In this document: positions 44,813 through 58,615 of the stretch, in pieces
Position numbering within the stretch: position 1 is the stretch's first letter
Layout of the letters: each line of letters begins with the position of its first letter
Source of the DNA: Flaccisagitta enflata
Lineage: Eukaryota > Chaetognatha > Sagittoidea > Aphragmophora
Reading direction: 5' to 3'
Length of the DNA: 64,000 nt
NCBI GenBank assembly: GCA_965153355.1
Contig: OZ231128.1
Location: 5,394,001 to 5,458,000, forward strand
The notes under the pieces: generated by a model
Told to the model about the DNA's origin: nothing
The model's input: the letters and a program-made list of their open reading frames with translations, nothing else
Databases searched by the model: none
Translations under genes and position numbers: made by a program

Positions 44813-45395
44813 TCCAACTTTCACCGTGAATGTGGAAATGGGCAGGATCATCGATTACTCAATTGTCAATCCAATCTTTCGCGTGGTGCTGTTTTTCTGC
44901 GGATTTTCGATACGGTTGTAAAGACAGCAATGAGGAGATAATTTCATCATGAAAGAAATTGTAGCTTAAACATCATACAGTTGAGCTTCATTAGAGCGCA
45001 TGTCAAGGGACTGAGTAAAATTATGCCTTATAGTGAAGCTGTCCTATTGCCAATAAAGAATAAACTACGAAATTGCTTATTCCATGTGACGGTAGGTTGC
45101 ATGTTTTATGGGCGGGTATGCCTTATTAGCGGTTATTAGCGGGGCTTGATTGAGGATATGAGTCGGCACTAAGGTGCTTGGAAAAAAGAGTCAAAACGGT
45201 TTTAGGCAAATTGTTACTTAATTTACAAACAAAATTTTGATGATAACCAAATGCAATCTAACTGGTCATCGATCATGGGCCATTCAAACACAATATACAA
45301 AGGCACGATTTCATCTTGCCATCTTGTGTGCTCCATCTTTAGTTCAGTGAATTGGTGTGAGTAGAAAGATTAGGAAAACTCCAGAAATTGCCTTG
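44813..45395. other. Unassigned; possible pogo-like terminus
   Basis: TACAGTTGAGCTTCATTAGA near 44987, with GAAGCTGTCC about 60 bp later, resembles TACAGTTGAACC-type ends seen near 46119 and 53520. No complete element could be delimited. Confidence 0.35.
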
Positions 45396-45671
45396 AGGAG
45401 TGTTTCCAGTTGGAGAAAATCGCGTTTTTAACGGGCCACTTGGTCGCTCGCCACGTTCGTTCGCTTGCACTGCTCACTCTGCTCACTCATTCCGCAGCGC
45501 TTTGCTTCGCCACACTTGCTTTGCTCGCTTGCTCTGTTCACGGGCTCACTCATTCACTTTGCTCACACCCTTGTGGGACAGTTGAAATTATTGAATATGT
45601 GTTCACGCTGCAAACGCAAACGCTTTTCACAGGAACAAACGCGTATTTCATCTTCACTTGAAGCACGCCCT
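45396..45671 (+). mobile_element. E element copy 8
   Basis: GGAGTGTTTCCAGTTGGAGA start, ACGGGCCACTTGGTCGCTCG, CACTGCTCACTCTGCTCACT, GTGGGACAGTTGAAATTATT and TTGAAGCACGCCCTTG end. Confidence 0.82.
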
Positions 45672-45714
45672 TGGTTGGGAAATGAGATGGGATAAAAGGA
45701 AGCGCTCAAAACGA

Positions 45715-45850
45715 AGAACCCTGGCCTTTGACTATAGGTAGCTTGAAGGAAAGTGAGAATGTAGGGAAACCCCGGCCCTTGGTATTAAGTGACTTTAAAG
45801 AAAGTGTGAGAGTAGGGAAACCCTGGCCCTTGGCAGTGGGTGGCTTAAAA
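45715..45850 (+). repeat. Minisatellite of about 65 bp, two to three units
   Basis: Each unit carries GTAGGGAAACCCTGGCCCTT, GG and a GAAAGTG segment. The interval 45855-46280 after it shows a TACAGTTGAACCCTGCTCTA motif near 46119 and nothing else. Confidence 0.7.
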
Positions 45851-46285
45851 GCAGTGAAAACGGGGAGGATCTATCTTTCGAGAGAAGGGTCGCGCACTTT
45901 GGAAAGCCATGAAGGAGACAACCACGCACACGCAGAACTACTAAACCCGCCCAGAAATTATCTTATCCTCGTTCTTACTCCATGTGTTTACTCTACTCTC
46001 TTAGTCTTGGTCTCCCTTCTTTGATTTGTATGCGTATCTACACTTGCATGACTAGATGTGGTCCTATCGGTCTGTCATGCTGTCTTTACGTCTGTCATTC
46101 TTTCTCTCTGTTAAGTACAGTTGAACCCTGCTCTATCGGACCCGCCACCAACGGTATTCCGCCTGTAACAAATGCAAATTCATACTAGTCCATTCAAGTT
46201 AGTTTTTTTGGTTGGTCCCCATTTTTTCTAACGTGAATACTTCCTCCGTTTGTTACTTTGTATAGCTCATCTCTGACTCTGTGCC

Positions 46286-46572
<287 letters not shown>

Positions 46573-46631
46573 GTCTCCGCGTGGATGCATGTTTTGATCC
46601 ATCACTGAATCTACATTGTATTGGGAGTTTC

Positions 46632-47411
46632 CAGGCCTTGTTTTAGAGCGAGCCCGCGAGCCCGTGGCTCTCTATTTTGCTGTCGGGCTCTCACTTTTTG
46701 CTGCCCATGAGCCCGGCGGGCTCTCTCTGAATTGGTGAGTAACATTTGAATCAAGTGGATTTGATCATTTTCGTGAAATTTCAAAAGAGCACACTGTTTG
46801 CGAGTTAAGTGTTACTCAAAAGTAAAAATTTAGAAGGCAAATGCATTTCTCCACTGTCTATCATGAAATGTGAACAGCTAATACTATTAGTAACAGAAAA
46901 TGACTATAAGCTGAGTATCTTTTTGGTCGCGTGCTACAAATCCTGCAATTCTCCTCTGCGTCATTCTATCCATTTGTCGGTTAGTCAGTTCATTGACAAC
47001 TTTTCGCTATTTTGGTGTTTTTGGGACGTTTTACTGACTCAGCATCACTGCTACACTGCCTCTGTCCAAATACTTGATTAGCCTTGCCACTGCCCCTGTC
47101 CACCCGCATGGAACCAGGGTAACCATGTAGCAGGCTTTGTTTTTTCAAATGCAATGTAAATGCCTCTGATGTTGATGATAAAAGAAAACTTATAATTCCC
47201 CTACAATTTTCTCTTTTATGCCCTAGTATTTCTGTTTAAAGAGATACCAAAAAAACATTGTTATATGATATAACTTATATCCCTGTTCTATGATGTAATC
47301 TCACATGCTTAGAACAACTTGCCGGGCTCGCTGTTTTTCCGTTGGGCTCTGTAAAATTGGGCAGAGAGAGCTCGACTGGCTCTGTCAAAAAATTCACTAA
47401 AAAAAGGCCTG
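46632..47411. mobile_element. hAT-like non-autonomous element with 8-bp target duplication
   Basis: The left end CAGGCCTTGTTTTAG and right end CTAAAAAAAGGCCTG are inverted, and the 8-bp sequence GGAGTTTC lies directly outside both (46624-46631 and 47412-47419). A CAG start and an 8-bp duplication are hallmarks of hAT elements. The 780-bp interior has GGGCTCTCTCTG-type segments near both ends and an A element (46925-47141) in the middle; no transposase is visible. Confidence 0.88.
46925..47141 (+). mobile_element. A element copy 22, degenerate, inside the hAT-like element
   Basis: GTCGCGTGCTACAAATCCTG start, TTTGTCGGTTAGTCAG, CACTGCTACACTGCCTCTGT, CCACCCGCATGGAACCAGGG and GTAGCAGGCTTTGTTTTTT end. 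Confidence 0.72.
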
Positions 47412-47558
47412 GGAGTTTCCTCTTTTTACTTTGGCCAACATCCATCCATCCATTCTCTCATGCAATTGTTACAAATCGCCTATGAAAAATGACCAGAGGT
47501 AAGATGGAGCGAGTGAAGGAGTAAGTTGTACATTGATTTGTTCAGCATTTTTCTTTTT

Positions 47559-48792
47559 GGGCAGCGGCCCCGAAGGGGTGATGACCAATGCTTTCACACA
47601 TATCGGGAAGTTTCTCCTCCTCCTCCTCCTCCATTGTACCCCCCCCCCTCCTCCTAACCTCCAGGCCCATATCTCAGAGTTGAGGCCCATATCTCAGCCT
47701 CAAGGCCCAAATGCCAGTCTTCCGGCCCAAATCCCAACCCCAAGGCCCAAATTCCAGCCTCAAGGGATTGGGGCCATACAACTTAGATTTTGGCCTCAAG
47801 ACTGGGATTTGGGCCTCGAGGCTGGGATATGGGCCTCGAGGCTGAGATATGGGCCTGGAGCTTGGTAGGAGGGGGGGTGCGGAGGAGGAGAAGAAGAGGG
47901 AATAGGAGGAGGAGGAGAAACTTCCCCATATGTGTGAAAGCATAGGTCATCGACCCCTTCGGGGCCGCTGCCCTACTCCCTCCCTCAACTACCATCATAA
48001 CTTACTTAAGCAGGGCACGGGTACTGCTGACCATCTAACGCTTTTGGGCAGCGGCCCTGAAGGGGACGAAGTCCTGTAGAACACAGGGGGACTTTCGTTC
48101 GTCCGTCCGTCCGTCCGTCCGTCCGTCCGTCCGTCCGTTCGTTCGTTCATTCATTTGTTCGTCCGTCCCCCCCCATCAGGCCTCTCAGGCCTCAAATCAG
48201 GCCTCTCAAGCCTCAAATCAGGCCTCTCAGGCTTAAAATCTGGCCTGTCAGGCCTCAAATCTGGCCTCTCAAGCCTCAATTCCAGCCTCTCAAATCCAGC
48301 CTCTCAGGCCTCATCTGGCCTTGAAGGCCTCAAATCTGGCCTTGAAGGCCTCAAATCTGGCCTGTCAGGCCTCACACCTGGCCTTTCAGGCCTCAGATTA
48401 GCCCCCTCAGGCCTCAAATTAGCCCTCTCAGGTCTTAGATCTAGCCTCTAAAGCCTGAAATCCAGCCTCTTTAATATGGCCTCTTAGGCCTCAAATCTGG
48501 TCTGTCAGGCCTCAAATCCAGCCTGTCACGCTTGATGGCCTCAAACCTGGCCTCCTCAGCCTCATGTTAGCCTTGGAAAAGCCTTCATACTCTTGAAGGC
48601 CTTCAATCAGCTGATTATAGCATCTCATCAACATTTTCAGGCAGGACAAACGAAAGTCCCCCTGTGTTCTACAGGACTTTGTCCCCTTTGGGGCTGCTGC
48701 CCTGCAACCCCTCACACAAATTCACAATCATGTAAAGCAGGGCAACGGGTATCGCTGACCACATATTGCCCTTGGGCGACCTGTTGTGACTA
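47559..48792 (+). mobile_element. D element copy 7, split near its 3-prime end by D copy 8
   Basis: GGGCAGCGGCCCCGAAGGGG start, CACACATATCGGGAAGTTTC, GAGGCCCATATCTCAG minisatellite in both orientations, CGACCCCTTCGGGGCCGCTG, CTTAAGCAGGGCACGGGTAC and CATCTAACGCTTTT. The expected GCGACTA is displaced to 48786-48792 (GTGACTA) by copy 8. Confidence 0.82.
48046..48780 (+). mobile_element. D element copy 8, nested in D copy 7
   Basis: GGGCAGCGGCCCTGAAGGGG, ACGAAGTCCTGTAGAACACA, (CCGT)n at 48101-48137, about 30 CAGGCCTCAAATCTGGCCT-type units, then TCCCCCTGTGTTCTACAGGA, CTTTGTCCCCTTTGGGGC and TTGCCCTTGGGCGAC. Confidence 0.85.
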
Positions 48793-48845
48793 TTTCTCAC
48801 CGTCGTATATTTGTGTATTCAAGATAGTTGAAAGTGTTGGTAAAT

Positions 48846-49503
48846 GTCCCCCCTGCCCCATCCTCAGGGCTTTGTTTCCTGTGGAGCTCAAATCCAAACT
48901 GTATGGCCCAAATCCAAGCAAAATTAGCCCAAATCCAAGCAAAATGGTCCAAATCTGGCTAGAAAACCTGAATTCTGGTTTGAGTTCTATCAATTTTGCC
49001 CCTCAGACCTAGATTCTGGCTTCTGATACCTAGATTCTGGCTTCTCAAACCCACATCCTAGCCTTAGAGACTCAGATCTTGGCCTCATGGGACCCTGATT
49101 CTGGCCTCTGAGACCCAGGTTCTGGCCTCAAACACCTAAATCCGGGCCTTTGAGACCCAAATCCTGGCCTCAGAGACTCAAATCCCGGCCTCTGAGACCA
49201 AGAACTTGGTCTCTGAGACCAAATTCTGGCCTTGGAGACCCAGTTCCTGGCCTGCTCCCCCTCAACTTAACCTACAAACTACCTAAGAAGAGCACGGGTG
49301 CTGTTGTCCAGTTTATTCAATGAGAGTTTGAATAACAGGGCATCTTGGACCGGAGGAAGGCAGACAGAAGGACAGACAGACGGACGGACAGATTCCCCCT
49401 GTGTTCTACAGGACTTCATTCCCTTCAGGGCCGGTGCCCTGCTCCCCCTCAACCTAAATCACGTACTGCTCAAGCAGGGCACGGGTACCGCTGACCACTT
49501 ACT
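48846..49503 (+). mobile_element. D element copy 9, rearranged
   Basis: CCCCCCTGCCCCATCCTCAG and AGGGCTTTG match the interior of copy 3. The tail occurs twice (about 49250-49305 and 49395-49503), the second with GATTCCCCCTGTGTTCTACA and CAGGGCACGGGTACCGCTGA. Confidence 0.7.
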
Positions 49504-49516
49504 GCCTTTGAAATGC

Positions 49517-49866
<350 letters not shown>

Positions 49867-50020
49867 TTGACTTGATAGGCATATCGTCCCCGATGAGGAC
49901 CCGCCTCACCGATCGATCGGGGCAGGCTTCACGTTTGTGGCGCGCCAGGTTTGTACTCGCCTTTTCCACTCCGCAAGAACACGTACATCTCTTCCCCTTA
50001 TACACCCACGGCCTTCTTTC

Positions 50021-50138
<118 letters not shown>

Positions 50139-50225
50139 TTCGTTGGACCGAGAGCTCTTACGATGAACGGCGATTGGACTTACGTGCAAGCGACTTAGAT
50201 ATAAGAAATGACCCGGGATTAGTAT

Positions 50226-50440
50226 ATCGTCGTGGACGAGTGGACAGGGGCGACCAACCGACCTCCAAGGCTCCAACTACCCACCCACACTCACAAAAAG
50301 ATATTCAACAAAATCACAACCGCGTCAGGCGCATGGTTACACTTTTCGACTCTCACACTTTTCGACTCTAGTATCACGGACGGACGGACGGACCAACGAA
50401 CGGACGAAACCTCTGCTAAAGTGGCAAGTCCGCGACTGAA
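50226..50440 (-). mobile_element. A/B element copy 23, degenerate
   Basis: TATCGTCGTGGACGAGTGGA, CAGGGGCGACC start region, (ACGG)n near 50378, and GGCAAGTCCGCGACTGAAAA end. Confidence 0.68.
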
Positions 50441-50700
50441 AAACGAGACTCCATCGAAGCCCCCGGAATTTTCCAACGTTTTTACTCTTGTACTTGCAGA
50501 CAGTTAAAATTTATGTTTCGGAAATCATTAAATCCCAAGTTCTGTCTGATTTTGAATGGTTGACAACGTCTGTCCAAAGTCCATCAGTTGGTTGGTCGAT
50601 CCGTAACCGTTTTTCTCGCTATTACACTTTTGCCTACCCATCCGCGGTTAGGGAAAGTGTGTACGGCCTTGATTGAGAAGAAATTAGTTTGATTCTTTTA

Positions 50701-51235
50701 AGTCGCGGACATGCAACTCTTTAAGATGCCTTGTCCGTCCGTCCGTCCGTCAGTCCGTTGGTCCCTTGGTCCGTCGTAGGCCAAAGAGTTGGAAAGTGGG
50801 AAAACAAGCGTTTTAGATACTTTTTGTGTATGAAAAATGGAACAATATCCCTCACTATACCCAAACTGAAACAAATGGAAGAGGGCCTTGTGAACCCTCA
50901 CTGACTAGTTGATACGCGCACCACTCCTAGTTTTCCATAAAACCAAAACTGAAAAACATTCCTTCTCAATCTAAACCAAAGGCAAACTGCTTAACAAAAG
51001 TAGTTAGGGCAGTGATTGTTACTTTTGAAAACAAATTCAACAAATCACCCGAGGGTAACATTGCTAAGAAACAACACCCTTAAGAGAATAAAATCGAGGT
51101 GAAGCTTAATGCGACCGCCGGACATTCCAATCCAAGGTACTGAGTAGTATGAGTATGTTTGAGTGTGGGGGGGGGGCGTGGATGGGGGTTGGATACTCCT
51201 GCCCACCCGTCCGCAACGATATTGTGACCCCGCGT
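50701..51235 (+). mobile_element. B element split by a C element
   Basis: AGTCGCGGACATGCAACTCT start, (CCGT)n, AAACAAGCGTTTTAGATACT, TTTTGTGTATG; interrupted at 50831; resumes GTATGTTTGAGTGTGGGGG and ends CCCGTCCGCAACGATATTGT, GACC. The uninterrupted order is seen at 58421-58615. Confidence 0.85.
50831..51152 (+). mobile_element. C element copy 1
   Basis: ACAATATCCCTCACTATACC, CAAACTGAAA, AGAGGGCCTTGTGAACCCTC, ACTGACTAGTTGATACGCGC, CACCCGAGGGTAACATTG and AATCGAGGTGAAGCTTAATG. GTATG occurs at both junctions, a possible target duplication. Confidence 0.75.
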
Positions 51236-51610
51236 CTTTTCTTTCTATTACAAAATTGCCCCTGCCCAAAGTAGAGCGAGAGTTTTGTCAACGTTTTTAG
51301 TCGCGTGCTACGCGACTCTATAAGCCACTTTTCGGACGGTCCGTTGGTTGGTCCGTCCGTCGGTCCGTCCGTTGCAAAACTGTTTAAAAGGTGTGATAAC
51401 GATGAATTGTTGCACATGCCACATGAAATAAAGACATTTTAAATGTTTTTTGAATGTTTCTTAGGCATTTCTTAACCTCTATAAGCCACTTTTTTGTTGG
51501 TCAGATGGTCTGTTGGTCCTTCCGTCTGTCCGCCACAAAGTTGTCTAAAGGGTGTTTTAGCCAATTTAAAGACAATTGAAATGTTTTTGAATGTTTTAAT
51601 CTCACTCATA

Positions 51611-52223
51611 CGACGCACTGAAAATTACCATAGAATTTGCTACCCGAGCTAGATAAGTCATGAAATTTGTAAAATGAAATTTACCGACAATCTTTGCTTT
51701 TATGTTTTCAATTAAACTGTCAACAGCCATATTTTGCATGAATTGACTTGCGTATGCCAGTTTTAAACCCCAATCCTTTATTTTACAGCTGAAAAAATAT
51801 GCGAAATACAATAGAAAACTACTTTTGTCAATCTACCATAGCTCATTGAAAATTTTAAATTTGCATAGAAAATCAAAATATCAACAAAACAAGAACATAG
51901 CGCGATTCCTAAAACATAAACTGAGGGCGCTATGTTCTTATTTTAATGATATTTGGATTTTTTATGCAAATTTAAAATTTTCAGTGAGCAGTTACTGAAA
52001 TGATTGTCGCTATTTTTTTCACTTTTTAGTCTCATCAGAATCGAATTTCCTTCAATCTTTTAGCATGTTTGTCATTTGACAGTGACAGATCGGTTTTCTC
52101 ATGTAAGTTTACACATTTAAGTACAAAAAAATAAGCACAAGCATTGACCTGAGCAAAAATAGTAAAGTGAATGGTAACTTTATCCTCTGGGTAAATTCCA
52201 TTTACTTTAATTTCAGTGCGTCA
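51611..52223. mobile_element. TA-flanked MITE M7 (613 bp)
   Basis: Left CGACGCACTGAAAATTACCA and, from the right, TGACGCACTGAAATTAAAGT, with TA at 51609-51610 and 52224-52225. It splits the third unit of the composite A element. An internal hairpin occupies 51839-51992. Confidence 0.85.
51839..51992. repeat. Near-perfect hairpin inside M7
   Basis: GCTCATTGAAAATTTTAAAT, TTGCAT...AAGAACATAGCGC on the left and GCGCTATGTTCTT...ATGCAAATTTAAAATTTTCA on the right, about 62-bp arms with a 26-bp loop. Confidence 0.9.
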
Positions 52224-52602
52224 TACACCTCTTAAAGCCACTTTTTGGTCCGCCTGTCCTCCGTCCGTCCATCTGTCTGTCAATCCGTCCATCTGTCTGT
52301 CCATTGTGTTGTCACAAAGTTGTTAAGGCTTTTTGTTGCCGGTTCAAAGGTTTTTTTTTTTTAAATGTTTTAGTCTGTTCATCTGTCTGTCTGCCGGAGC
52401 TTTCTGAAAGTGCCGACGCACGCGACTTAGTCTAGATTTCCTGTCGTTTGGTTCGTTCCTCCTTCTCTTGGAATGAAATATTCTGGAAACCCACGAGAAA
52501 AAAAATGTACGACGATTACCGCGGGTAAAAAGTCAACAAATGAAGTCATGCCAATCTTATGCTAATCGTGACTCGACTTAACGAATCTGAGAACGAACTA
52601 TT

Positions 52603-52778
<176 letters not shown>

Positions 52779-52789
52779 TTTTGTGTGCT

Positions 52790-53575
52790 TCTTTCTGAGT
52801 CTACCACTCGGCTAAAAAAAAAAGACACACCCGTTTATAAATTGATAAAACAGGTAAAAAAGATTATTTTAATCTTTTTCAAAGAAAACATTTTGAAAAA
52901 ATTTCAAAAAATCTTTCAATCTAGACCAATCTCAGCTCTGTATCTTAAACGGTTTAGAAGCTAGAGCTTTGCAAAGAGAAGCACTAATTTGCTAAATGCA
53001 TTTTTACATAGGGATTGCAAAACTGATATAAGCAATGTTTTCACTTAAACTAATGCCATTTCTAAACGAAAAAAGATAGCAATACCAGATTAGCGCTAAA
53101 TGAAAATACTTTCAAAGAGCTTTCAGATGACTAGGTTTTTCTTTGATTCAAAGGTAAGATTAGCCATTCAAAAGTGCGTCTTTTTTTGAGTCGTATGGTA
53201 ACCCAAAACAAAAAAACTTACCAAAAGAAGTCATGTGATTGTCACAAAGTATTTTTTGAAGACTGTAATAACCAATTTGTCTTCTGTTATTATTTCTTCT
53301 GTTAATTTCTCCATCATTTCTTCATGAATAGTGCTTTACGAAAAGACTTCCTTCCATCTCTTTGGCCTTCGGGCTTGGCTTGCGCTCGGCTTTCAATCCC
53401 AAGTTTTCTTTTCAAAAACTTTTCTGGTTTCAAATTCTCTGCGGAAATCTTGTCAAGGCAAGGAAATTCGTTTCCACCAAATACACGACACACACAGAGG
53501 CCCAATAAAGCATATCACACAGTTGAACCCCATAACAACGCATGTCAAGAGACAAAGAAGTTTTATCAGTTATAG
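52790..53575. other. Unassigned interval
   Basis: AT-rich. 53090-53150 has TTTCAAAGAGCTTTCAG...TTTTTCTTTGATTC, faintly like M1 and M3 interiors. A CACAGTTGAACCCCATAACA motif at 53519 resembles pogo-type ends. Confidence 0.4.
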
Positions 53576-53578
53576 GTG

Positions 53579-53920
<342 letters not shown>

Positions 53921-54329
53921 ATTGTACAGTTGGAACTTGGAACATCTGGTACGTCAGAATGCAGAGTTCATGCTTTATGAAATTCAATTAGTTCCTGCCT
54001 ACAAAGTTTTGACTTTAAAGTTCATGGTAAAAAAAAGCAAATGATACATAGATGTATAATTGCTGATGTAAATCATCTGAAGCATATAATTATTTTCCAA
54101 CTCAATGTTTTTTATTTAGTGCTACCCTTACAAGGTCAAGTGAAGGAAATAATGAGGTTTTTTAAAAAGATTCCTCATTCCTCCCTACAAAATTCATTTG
54201 GTTGAAGTACTGCATATTACTATCAAATCTTTTTGCTATTTCAATCATGCAAAAATCATACACAAATTTTGTAGGCAGTGACCAGTAGAATGTTTTTGCT
54301 CGTAGGCAAAGAAAAATTTTGTCGGACCC

Positions 54330-55520
<1,191 letters not shown>

Positions 55521-55589
55521 CGACTACATATCAGTTCAAGCGTCCTGGACGCATTTACGTTGATGACGTTCTTGAGCAACTCGACAGAG

Positions 55590-55591
<2 letters not shown>

Positions 55592-55654
<63 letters not shown>
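55592..55654. repeat. (GA)n microsatellite
   Basis: Pure GA. TAACAAAATTACAAAATTAC-type units follow at 55790-55865. Confidence 0.96.
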
Positions 55655-55657
<3 letters not shown>

Positions 55658-55874
55658 TGAAATGATTAATGAAAGGCATATAGTGAAGCAGACACAGTTA
55701 CAAACACAGAAACAGGGACAGAGACAGAGACAGAGAGAGAAAGATAGAGGAACAAACAAAAGGGATTGCGAAAGAGGCAAAGTTAAAAAATTACAAAAAT
55801 AACAAAATTACAAAATTACAAAAATAACAAAATTACCAAATTGCCAAATTACCAAATTACCAAATAGCTATTTA

Positions 55875-56125
55875 TGATAGGTGGAACAATAACCCTCACT
55901 ATACTCAAACTGAAAAATATGGAAGAGGGCCTTGTGAGCCCTCACTGACTAGTTACTACGCGCATCGCTCCTAGTTTTCCATTTAGCAAAACTAACTTAG
56001 CAAACATCCTGAGTCTAACCCAAAACACGGATGCTTACCAAAATAGCTAAGGGCAAATGAATGTTACCTGTGTTACCAAAATTCGACAAAATTCGACAAA
56101 TCACCCGTGGGTAACATTGTATATT
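55875..56125 (+). mobile_element. C element copy 2
   Basis: GGAACAATAACCCTCACTAT, ACTCAAACTG, AGAGGGCCTTGTGAGCCCTC, ACTGACTAGTTACTACGCGC, CACCCGTGGGTAACATTG. Further C-like text (GAGAATTCTGGCCTCC) recurs at 56150 and 56988 on either side of D copy 10. Confidence 0.78.
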
Positions 56126-56340
56126 GGTGAATACATACATTGTGTATTGGAGAATTCTGGCCTCCTCTTATAAGGGTAATGTTGTTTTAACTTTTATAAG
56201 TATCAGTACCTTGGTAGAGAATGCCGGCGGTCCCAGTTGGTTGTACCTCGATTCTTGCCTCCAAGGGTGTGGTTTTCTAATCAATATTGCTAGTGTCAGT
56301 ACTTCCATCAGTACATTAGTAATCTTTGATTGTATTTTTT

Positions 56341-56802
56341 GGGCAGCGGCCCCGAAGGGGTCGATGACCTATGCTTTCACACAGATGGGGAGTTTTCTCC
56401 TTCTTCATGTCCGTACCCGCCCTCCCCCAGCCTCCAGGCCCATATCTCAGCCTGGAGGCCCATATCCCAGCCTCCAGGCCCAAATCCCAGTCTTGAGGCC
56501 CAAATCCCACCCTCAAAGCCTACATCCCAACCCGAAGGCCCAGATTCTACCCTCTAGGGATTTGGGCCTCAAGACTGGGATTTGGGCCTGGAGGCTGGGA
56601 TATGGGCCTCCAGGCTGAGATATGGGCCTGGAGGCTGGGGGAGGGGGGGTGCGGACATGGAGAAGGAGAAAACTCCCCATATGTGTGAGAGCATAGGTCA
56701 TCGACCCCTTCGGGGCCGCTGCCCTGCTCCCCCCTCAACTTCAACCACAACCTACTTAAGCAGGGCACGGGTACCGCTGACCATCTAACGCTTTTGCGAC
56801 TA
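56341..56802 (+). mobile_element. D element copy 10, complete reference copy
   Basis: GGGCAGCGGCCCCGAAGGGG, TCGATGACCTATGCTTTCAC, GGAGTTTTCTCC, GCCTCCAGGCCCATATCTCA units then their inverse from about 56560, GAGAAAACTCCCCATATGTG, TCGACCCCTTCGGGGCCGCT, tail CTGCTCCCCCCTCAACTTCA, AAGCAGGGCACGGGTACCGC, and TAACGCTTTTGCGACTA end. Confidence 0.9.
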
Positions 56803-57350
56803 TTGTAAGATATTTTGAGTATGCTAGATGGTATAGGCCTGTCCAACCCTATACCAATCAGGTATGCAGTCAAGCTGATAGTTTTGTCAGGTAAGCTTTT
56901 TGTTTGTCTGTAGTAAAGGATAGTTGTGAGCAATCCGGAGTAAACACCATAGAAAGCTTGCAAGGCTTTCATCCTTTGTAAATTGGAGAATTCTGGCCTC
57001 CTTTTATAAGGGAAATGTTGTTTCAAATTTTATTGTTAGGAAACCATACCCTTGAAGAACAGAGTCGAGGTCAAGCTTAATGTTATGTTACATAATTGAA
57101 AAAAGTAGATATTCCATTAATCATAATATAACTTTTACACACAGCAGACTGTTGGAGAGACAAGGACAGAAAAAGAAAAGAGATTGCTATCTCGGCTTCT
57201 GATGGAAGATTGTTAAGGAGAAAGACAAACAGAGATGTATTCTTGCTTCAGCCAATGATACCTTCATCTGAAAAGGAGGACATGAGAGTGACGGCCTACT
57301 CCTAGGGGAAGCAATGGTTGGGTCTCAGCTCTAATGTCATTAGCAACAAC

Positions 57351-57910
<560 letters not shown>

Positions 57911-58189
57911 TAAAGAGAAGTGTGTCTATTTTCTCTATGTTTGCTTAGGACCCGAATGATCTCCTGTGAGAATTTATGTTTCATCACAACCATTCTTCAT
58001 TCAATTGTTTGGGGTGACGCGATGACTAAATGATTATCTTTTAACCAAAAATTTACACTGAGAAAGTAGTAAAAGTGCTGATTGTTGATTTGAGTGTGAC
58101 TTTCTTTTTTGAAAGGAATTTGAGAGGGAAACAACTTGGTTGCACATTTTCTGAGCTGGATTCAGAAGGAGTAATTACTGAGTTAGTTT
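57911..58189. other. Unassigned interval
   Basis: No feature recognised. Confidence 0.4.
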
Positions 58190-58305
58190 CGCTAAATTGC
58201 TTAGTCAGTGAGGGTTTGCAATTGTAAAGCCCTCCCTCTTACATATCTTTTAAGTTTGGGTATAGTGAGGGATATTGTTTCACTTGTTGAGTTATTATGA
58301 AAGGA
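58190..58305 (-). mobile_element. C element copy 3, partial
   Basis: CAGTGAGGGTTTGCAATTGT, AAGCCCTCCCTCTTACAT, AAGTTTGGGTATAGTGAGGG, ATATTGTTTCA is the inverse of C copy 1. Confidence 0.7.
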
Positions 58306-58420
58306 AAACTCACCTTGCACCACAACCATCCAGCTACAAAACAACCGTGTTGAAAAATAACGAGAATCGGGGTAAGGGGGGGGGTCGCAGAAGTGAGGGT
58401 CCTTCTTGAAGTCTTTTTTT

Positions 58421-58615
58421 AGTTACGCAACTCTACAAGAGGCTTTGTCCGTCCATTGGTCCGTCGGTATGTCGGTTCGTAATGATCGAGTCGAAAAGTG
58501 GAAAAACGAGCATTTTGGATACTTTTTCTGTATGTTTGTGTGTGGGGTTGGGGGTAGGGTGTGGATCTGGATTGTCTGCCCCTGCCCACCCGTCCGCAAC
58601 GATATTGTGACCCCA
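58421..58615 (+). mobile_element. B element, uninterrupted
   Basis: AGTTACGCAACTCTACAAGA, GGCTTTGTCCGTCCATTGG, GAGTCGAAAAGTGGAAAAAC, GATACTTTTTCTGTATGTTT, GTGTGGGG and CCCGTCCGCAACGATATTGT, GACC. Confidence 0.88.

Larger units (their letters stand above)
51299..52430 (+). mobile_element. Composite A-type element with three internal units
   Basis: AGTCGCGTGCTACGCGACTC start. A unit of about 150 bp (CTCTATAAGCCACTTTTTGG, CCGTCC tract, AAGACAATTGAAATGTTTTT, GAATGTTTTAATC) occurs three times, the third split off by M7. It closes CCGACGCACGCGACTTAG without the GGCCTTGTT end. Confidence 0.75.

Noticed and set aside
47559-48452. Frames of 90-140 residues with GLKSGLSGL-type repeats as a repeat protein
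   Set aside because: They translate the GGCCTCAAATCTGGCCT minisatellite inside D elements; other D copies carry different units and broken frames.
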